Both the position numbers and the translations under genes were made by a program. A DNA stretch of 64,000 nucleotides from Parelaphostrongylus tenuis (lineage: Eukaryota; Nematoda; Chromadorea; Rhabditida; Metastrongylidae): NCBI GenBank assembly GCA_019055375.1, contig JAHQIW010000156.1, forward strand, positions 1 through 64,000, in the 5' to 3' direction. Position 1 is the first letter of the stretch. Every line of letters begins with the position of its first letter. Shown here piece by piece: positions 10,501-19,500 of the stretch. Below the pieces are notes generated by a model that was not told where the DNA came from, did no database searches, and saw only the letters and a program-made list of their open reading frames with translations.

Positions 10501-13500
10501 TTTTCAATATGCATGTTAAAGTTAGGTGAACGTGAGTTTTTCGAGCCATTGTAGAGTTCTATAATCTGATACACGGGATCAGACCATCTCGTCCCTCGCG
10601 CAACGTCCCGTTTTTGGTTAAGGAGAGTTAGTCACTAAATTCAAACAGGGACGTCCCAGAACTACCATAAATTGAGATGTATTCAAATCTTTAGTCGGCT
10701 CTTAGGAAAATACCGTGGTCTACTACATCAATGAAGAAACGACCGCCTCTTAGAAAATCTTCACGTTAACGCTATGAATGGCCGAGAGTTCTAAAGTAAC
10801 AAAGAAACGCTTATCCCCGCAGACATTCGAGCTGATACGCCAACATGGAATCGCACGAGCTACAGGCAACCGAACCCTCACGTTAGAACTTGCGAAACGC
10901 TACAGTGAAGCGATAAACGAAGACCTTAAAGAGAGACCAGCAGAAGTTATGGCAGAAGCTGCGAAAACTGGAAAGAGCATTTGCAAAGCCAGCGAAGCTT
11001 GGCCAATAATAAGACCGAGGTGATTGCACTCCGATGCCTTGACGGTACACTTACGACTTCCAGAAGGCAGTGGAGAAAAATCATCTTACAGTACTGTCGC
11101 ATCCCTTCGCTGGTCACGCTCTCTTATCGTCATAAAAACCAAAAGACGATGAATCTGCCGTTTCTCCTTTCTGAAGTCCGACATGCTGTATCGTCGGCGG
11201 GAAACAGTACAACACCCGCTCCGGACAACGCGGTCCAGAACACCTGGATAACCTACCGCCAGTTCTCATCAACAACTTTGCTTGGCTCTTCACTCGCTAC
11301 CTGTTAGAAGTTTCACGAGAGTACAAACAACTACTTTGTCTCACTTCCATCGATTTGAAAAAAAGACTTTTATTCAGTGGAAACAAAGGCAGGTCATAAA
11401 GGCCCTGGATAACCAGGGCGTCCCTAATCGGTAAAAATGATCCTTCGTGAGCTTTATAAAGATTTCACGACCAAATTATCGCCATTCTACAACAATATTA
11501 CCACTGCCGTAATAAGAGGGGTTCGACAAGGCGATACAATTTTGCCAAAATTATTCACTGGCACTCTCCAAAACGTTATGCGAACATTAGAATGGGACGA
11601 TATGGGAGTGAATATTGACGGCCGACAATTGAACCATCTTCGCTTTGCTGATGATATCGTCCTCACAACCCAAGCATCAGCCAAGCACAACAAATGTTGA
11701 GCGATTTCGCCAGGCCTGTGGAAAGATTGGCACTCAACAATTCTGACAAAAACGATGTTCATGAGGAATGCATGGGTTTCGAATGCCCCAGTTACGACTA
11801 CTTAGGTCGTAAAATCAACATGATGAACGACCTAGTTCCAGAGTTGAGCAGGAGGAAACGAGCGGCTTGGGGAACGTTTAAGAGCATCGAAGATGTAGTG
11901 AAGAGGACTAAGAACATCCGCCTTTGTGCCCACCTTTTCGACTCGACGATTATCCCTGCCCTGACGTATGCATCAGAGATCTGGTCGTTATGTAAGCAGG
12001 ATGGAAGATCACTTAGCGTTATTGAATGCTCAGTCGAAAGGTCGATGATGGGAGTATCCCGTCTTTCGCAAATGAGAGATAGGATCTGAGGTTCCGACCT
12101 ACGTCAGCGATGATCAAAGACGCTGTTCTATTCGCCAGGATATGGGAAACAAGGTTGGGTGGACACGTGAATGACAACCGATGGACGAGAGCTGTTACCG
12201 ACTGGATTTCTCGGGATATCAAGTGGTCTGCTGAAGACCACCGATCCGATGGTCAGATTTTTTACGAAAAGACTAGAAGGGAGTTATCATGCTCAGCGAA
12301 TCCCTAGAGCGAGGAGGACCCACAGGGCTACTCTTGCACGCGATAGGGAAAAATGGAAGTGTTACTGGTGCCCGGTCGTGTCACTCGACGATCAGCGAGA
12401 CGACAGGTGACACGTGGTAATCTGATAACATCTTTAAAGCGTTTTTAAGATATGATATGGCACTTAGATGGTGCTAGACATGTGCTCCGGCTTTTCATCC
12501 TCTTCGGTAGCACGGTGTGTTTCGTTCCCGCCAGTCCGTTGTAGGGGAATCCCCCTACATATAGGTCAACCGACGAACAACCTACACTGCATGATCGAGA
12601 TGATAAAATCACCCGTTACGTATATTGTAATATCTTTATTTCCAACTTTTTTAGATACTTATCTAAAATAATATGTTCAATATGATAAGTACGCGTGCAG
12701 TGTAAGTTGATCTTCTTCGATTCCTTAATATGCAGGGGTTTTCCCTACAAGAGATTGGTTCAAACGAAAGGCACTGTGCTACTGATGAAGCTGAAGGGCC
12801 GAAACACGAGAGTCTAGCACTAAGTAAGCGCCATAACAGGCCTCATGAAAGACTTAAAATATGTTATCAGAATACGTAATGTAAGCGAGGTCTCAAAAAG
12901 CAGTTGAAAAGAAAGGCATTATAGCATTCATTGTTTAAAGCCGACTGTTTGCAGAGGCAAGCCTTCTCAAGAGGTGCTTGATTTCTACAAGAGAATGCTA
13001 TGTAATCCAGACATTCGACTTCACGGTGTGGTTCTGAGTACTCGTGGTGAGTGGTATTTCCTTCGTTCCGTTCTTTTTCTTTGCTGATCGTATTTGTAAA
13101 CAATATCTCCACTCAGACGAGTGCAGGATGCAGAAACAATCTGACAGGCGTCTCACTGAATATTTCACGTTAGGTCCCTTTGTTTTCGAAAAAAGTTTTC
13201 AATTTATAGAATTTGTCTCATCCTATCTTCAAAAGATGTTTCTACGAGCTCACGGCACTCAGCCTTCATGATCGTCATGCGTACGCGAAAATGTCGATGT
13301 TGGCTGAACAACGGTAAGTCGTCATCGTCTCCACCTATTTCCATTTGTAGAATGTTGGTTTTATCATATTATAATACATTTTTAGTATTCACTTGACACA
13401 TGATGGAGAATGTGTACTGATTACAATGCATAATATGTCCAAAACCGACAAACATCTCATGTTTAGGTCGACTTAACTTACCGTTCGTTTCCGACTGTTT

Positions 13501-16500
13501 TCTAAAGACCACGCTCAAATTTCAATAACGCCTGATAATTATTTTTGAACTATGCTCTGTTATGTGCACGTATACAGCCCAACACACGTGTATCGCCCTT
13601 GGCAGCCTCGTCACTCAGGCAGTGCCTTTCGTTTTAGCCAATTCTCTTGGGGAACCGACCCCTTACACAGAGAAGGCACAGAAGTACTATCTACTCGTGC
13701 TATTAAGTGAAAGAATTTACTAGATGGGGCAGAACACTTTCATGCCTCAAAAAATAATTAGCAGGCACATCGACGTAATATAATTGAGTCTAATGGCGAA
13801 ATATGCCCACCTAACCAAACTTAACATTGTTTGCTGAAAATTTTAGTACCATATATCTAGCAAAGAGTGGTAGCAGTGCGGTGGCCTCGATGAAGTAATG
13901 GTCTCACGCACCCACTGCGTGGGTGACACTAGGGTTTAACTCCCGCCTAAGGTAGGGTTCGTATACTACTCAGCATTCTCGGATAACTCATCTTATATTA
14001 ATTTCCGTTTATCAATGTATTAAAGAATAAAATATGCAGGTTTTCGTAAGAATCACGGCTGCTCTCATTTTACCAGAGTGAAGCTCTGATTTTCTGCAAC
14101 CAATAGAAAATCTTTTTTTTTTTTTTGTTAGGAATCATATTTTGGAGGAGAAGAGAGTTGACAGACGTGATTTTGTTCAGAACGTTTCCCTGTACATCAT
14201 AGATGTTTACGTCACTTATGCATGCACCAAAAATTTATAATATCATATTTCGTCTTCACTGTTTCGAGGATTTTCATTCAAAACCGTTTTGAAACTTAAG
14301 TCGTTGAGTTGGGTTGATGACTTGTAGAATATCTCCATGCATTAGATATGACATAGATTTCCATAAGTTTTCCAAGACCAATTATCTCATAATCTCGATA
14401 TTCTTCAAAAGTTCAGTTTTTTCTTCGAGTGCCATGACACGAGCTTGTTTTATATCGAGCTCGTATTTTGGATAATCAGTAAGGAACTGTGAACTCTATT
14501 AAGTTTGTCAAGTTTTGAAGGTCTCAGCTAGTCTGGTTGTTGAATAACTATCGGCATGTGTCAAACCATCAGCATGAGCCATTCAAATACTTGGTGAAAT
14601 TGATACAGCGTTATTCAATGTAGGCTGAATGTATCAAGCCTTTCAGGGGGTTGATAAAGGCATCTATATTGGTATACGTACGTTTAGGCGTATTCTCGCG
14701 CGCCTCATGCCTGCCGCAAACCCTGCGGCTATAGCAATATTGCTATTTGTCTTTTTACTACGGTTGTAAAGAAAGTTCTGGGGCATTTGAATAATCATGA
14801 GATAATTCCCATGCATATCATGGGTATACTGCAAATTCTTATGTGGAATTTCCTCACTGATGGTCTAGATATTATTCGTCTTTTCTCCACTTAGTTACAA
14901 GCCTCCGCCATGTCCAATGACACAATCAAAGTTCGTATTTTATCGCGTCATTATTGGAGACTTTCACAGCCAGCTGCAGTCGACGAAATCAACGAAGTTG
15001 AAGGGGAAGGTGCAAGAAGCAATTCTATTGGTAGACGCTGGTTTCAACGCTTCAGTGCCGGAGATCTTGACCCCGAAGACAAGTCTCATTCAGGACGTCC
15101 AACAGAGGTGAACAACGAAAATTTGATTGCTGCTTTGAAAGATGAACCGCCGTCAAGTGCTCGCGAATTGGCAGCCGAACTAAATGTTTCTTATACAACT
15201 TTGCTAACTCATCTCGACCAGTCCAACTTTGTCCACAAGAAGCCATGGAAAGATGCAAACGGACTCACTGAATCACAAGCCGCCAAAAGAGCCGAAATTT
15301 GTCTCGATTTGCTCAACAATCCACTTATAACCGATTCTGGAAACAGATCCGGATTCGAAACTTGGCGGACCGATGACAGAAAATCGAAAAAAAACGATAG
15401 CCTTTATTTCAGATATCGTTGTTATTGTCTTTGTTTGGAACTCACGTAAAAATTTTTAACATTTACAAGTGCCTCAGAGCTTTCTTTCCAGTCTAATGCT
15501 TACATGACAAGTCAGTACACATACTCTGTGCATTCTAGCACTTTTTATAATCATATAGCTTTCCTTGCATTTATCTTTATCTCGTCGCAAAAGTCTTCGA
15601 ATACGTAATGGGTGGCCTTACCAAACCTAAACTACATGCTTCTGGATATACCCAGTGACGTTGAGTGATGAGCAAAACTTGGACGTCAGGAGCGAGTCCA
15701 ACCCACATTTCACCCTTCCAAAGGCGCGTGCTCGACCAACTGCACCACCGACGGCTGTTTTGCCACCACTCTTTCTACGTTACAGCGCATCAATACTAAA
15801 TTTCAAAAAATCCTGTTTGATCTACATATATCCAATATCTATCACCGTCTGGGGTCAGTGTCGATATCGACTACCAGGCCAAACCGCTGACGGGTGGTTG
15901 CTGACAGATTGATGCGTTTAGTGTAGAAGGAGTGATAGCAAAACGGGCGTCAGTAATGCATTTGGTTGAGCACTTGCCCTTAGATGCGGATTCGAGTACC
16001 AACTGACGACACTGTTTTGCACATCATTCAGTATCATTAGGTATAACTATAACATCATACTGCCGCTAAGCGGTCAGATAAAAAGAATTCTGTTTCTCGC
16101 TAGGCGTACTGTCTGAGCTTTGTTGGAGCGTAGATTTTTGGAGGTTGAATAGCTACTCAAGACGTCCTGGATATAATAATGGTACGATAAAACAAGGAAA
16201 AGAACGAGTTTAAGGTATGGGCTTGACATCATTGACGGAGCATTACCGAACTATTCGACAGGTATGAGCATGGATGTGGTGCAAGTCATGCGCTCATTGA
16301 AGCAATTCGTTGCCGATTTTAACTACTGTCTCCACCAAGAGGTGAGATCTTTCGTGATTGGACAAATAAGGACTTTATCCGCATAGTCTTTTGATTTTCA
16401 GTCGTTTTGACATCCTTTATTTTCTTTATGTGCTTATATCTGTTTCTACTGCATTACGAAGAAGTATGTTCTTTTGGTTAGAAAAAAGGAAGGTTCTCGT

Positions 16501-19500
16501 GGTCTTAGAAACTTCGATAATAGTTTCTTTTCTTTGAAGTAAGTGAGTCGTGATGATGTTCATCGTGAAAGTACATATTTCTTCTTACAGAAGGATTGTT
16601 GGAAGCTTTTGATGATTATATTTGATTGAGCGTTTTCTTCATACGGTATCTATACAATTATCTAGTTTTTTCATCGAAAAGACATCTCCTAACCGGACTC
16701 TTCGGGTGCTGACAGCTGATCATATGGCTGACTCGATGCGGACACATGGCTTAGGTGTTCTGAACACTGGTGTAAATCTCACTTATCAGGTATCAGTTTC
16801 TTTTACCACCTACCAGTTGATGTTTCCGATCAAAAATATTTCAAATTTCGAACTTAGTGAGGTTTAGGCTACCTCATATCTGAGGTAATTTACTACTGAT
16901 CAGAATCAGTTAATTTGATATTAGAGTGGACTTTTTTAGGGAAGAGTGATCAAGTTTTCTATTTGAAATCAATCATGTTTATGTAAGATTTTTTGTTAAA
17001 GTAGAAATTATCTACTTTACTCAGTAGGGATTAGATGAGAATTTAAAGTAACAATTGGAGGGGAAAAATGTCATATTAGTGAATTTACTTTATGTTCGAT
17101 ACTGAAAAGTGGTGTGAGAGTGATGATCTTTTGGTGAAGTGGGTAGCACGCACTTCCAATATGAATTGAACGCAGGTTTAATTCTTGTACAGGAGAGAAA
17201 GTTTTGCATATCCCTCAGCGTCCTTATCTATGTACTGGGTTGATGCAAAAGTAACGTGGTTTCAGATTCCGGTTTTTCAATATTTAAGTTACGAAACGCC
17301 ATTTTCACCAGTGCCAAACCGTAATTACTTTTGCATCACCTCAATGAAGTCGTAATTGAAAATCAAGCTCATCTATTTGGAATATGAAAATTACAATATG
17401 AATGCAGCATTTCTGAGGCTTTTCGCAGCGTTCCTTACAAGGTTGTGCTAAAAACGGTCAAAAAATGCAACTCTTTGGAGACCACGTGCTACGAAACGTA
17501 GCACGCCGCGCGACGCCGCGTCTCACCCAGCTACTGTAATGGTGGCACTGCGTCTCGGAGAAAGGGAAAAAAAGCATCTGCATTCGCAAACTACCAGCGC
17601 CACGCCGCTTCCTAGCGATGGAGGCCCCCAAAAGGTTGTAATGTTACACTATTGACTTGTTCTCCCACTAGCGCAGTAAAGGTAAATTTTGTAAGACTTG
17701 TATAAGTATCGAGTGTTGCATCAATGGCTTCAATCTTTCCAGCTGCTGCGAAGCAAATTTACGGTGTTCAATCAATTTCTCAAAGATGAGCATATTCATG
17801 CTCAATTACAGAAGGATATTCGCTATTTTCGTGAGAATATGGATTCTTTAAACAAAATGGTTAGTTTTTTCTGCATAATTTCAAAGCTGCATAAAAACTT
17901 TTTTACTGATACAATTTGTTTTATTACTTTGTAATTTATATTTTCATTGTATGTGCGACTTTTCTCTTCATTTAACCGTCTTTTGTACGTTTCTTAAGTT
18001 TTTCACGTGGAAAGAAATGTTAAAATGATATAAAACGTTTTGAAGTGAATATATGGAAACTATTTGAGAAAAAATCATAAAAAGAAAAGAAAACAGGGAC
18101 ATGATCATATCTTGACATTTCAGTTTCCTCCGAAAAGAGCAGAACTGTTTAATCGAGCACTGTCGCAGCTGACGACTCAGCAAAACGAGTGCACATACAT
18201 GGATAAGTTTCGGATTCTCATCACGCAGGTATGGGTATATTGAAGTATTTTTCTTCTTTCGAATCATATGAGGTCTCTTCTATGCCTTTCAAATAATGCC
18301 GTTCAATTTTTTGGGTACCACGCTGGTTTTTTCAGCTGGCACACGGCGCGGCCGATTCACAGTGTTGTAGTTTTCCAATGAAAAAAAAAAGACTTTTTTG
18401 TCACTAAAGGGAGTTTGTGTCTTTCAAGATAGACTATCGCTTATGAGACTTCAGTGAGGCCTTTGTTTGTAAAAACAATGTTAGTGCTTCTTAATGGACA
18501 AAATAACAACTAGTTATTGTGAAAAGTTGCTACTGCACACTGCACAGGATTTATATTCTGCGCCGCAATTGTACATATATAATTCCTTTTTTGAGGCGGT
18601 TTGTATATTTTTATGATTAGTTTTTATTGATTGTATGCTGCTAATAAATTCAAATTTCTCGTAGAGTACTGTAAAGACCCTAGTCGTAGATGTCATAAAA
18701 ATAGTCATATAAGTGGCGTGAGCAGATTTTTATTAGGCGCATACCTTTTACAGTAAGCTACAGTAAGCCGAGATGCAGAGCATTTATTGGTGCTTGGAAA
18801 TCTATGGATTTGGTACCCAAATGGCCTCAAAAGTGGCTGCAATGGATGTCATTTTTTTCACAATACTACAGAAAACTATGTTTTACTCGTAGATGGGGAA
18901 CGCTTTGGGTTTCGTGCGCTCCATGTCATCAGCAGCAGCAGCTGTCGCTAGTCAAATGAAAGCTTACGATACCGTCGTCGAGGATATCGGTCCTCCAGAT
19001 CCCAATGGTCTGTTTAGATTAAGTACCCTTTGATTTGTTGGTGATCTTGATACTATATTTATAGACGATTCACCGATTCGAATCACCATGGAGCTTTTGA
19101 GGGAATTGCGCGAGCACGCTAGTAAAACTAGGAGTTTTATCAAAGTGAGAGATACTTTTTCCGTGCGCCACAGCTTCCTGCTTTCCTTCACTCCAATCTG
19201 ACCTCTTTCAGATGTTGGTTGAGGTATTCCGTAGTGCTTTTCTGGACGAATCCAGATTTGGTCATCTGCTCGATTTCTACGTGGCCGTACCAGCATTGAC
19301 AGTGAACTACGTTGAACATATGTTGATGTGCAGAGACCGACTGAAGAAGCGAACTCAGCACGATAAAGAACTCACCTTCACTGACGACGGGTTCACCATG
19401 GGCATGTTATCGTTTTTGTCTACTTTCCATGTTTCATCTTTTGTTCAAGAATTCGTGTGACGCAGTGGTTAGAGGTTCCTTGTGACACACGTCGTCGATC

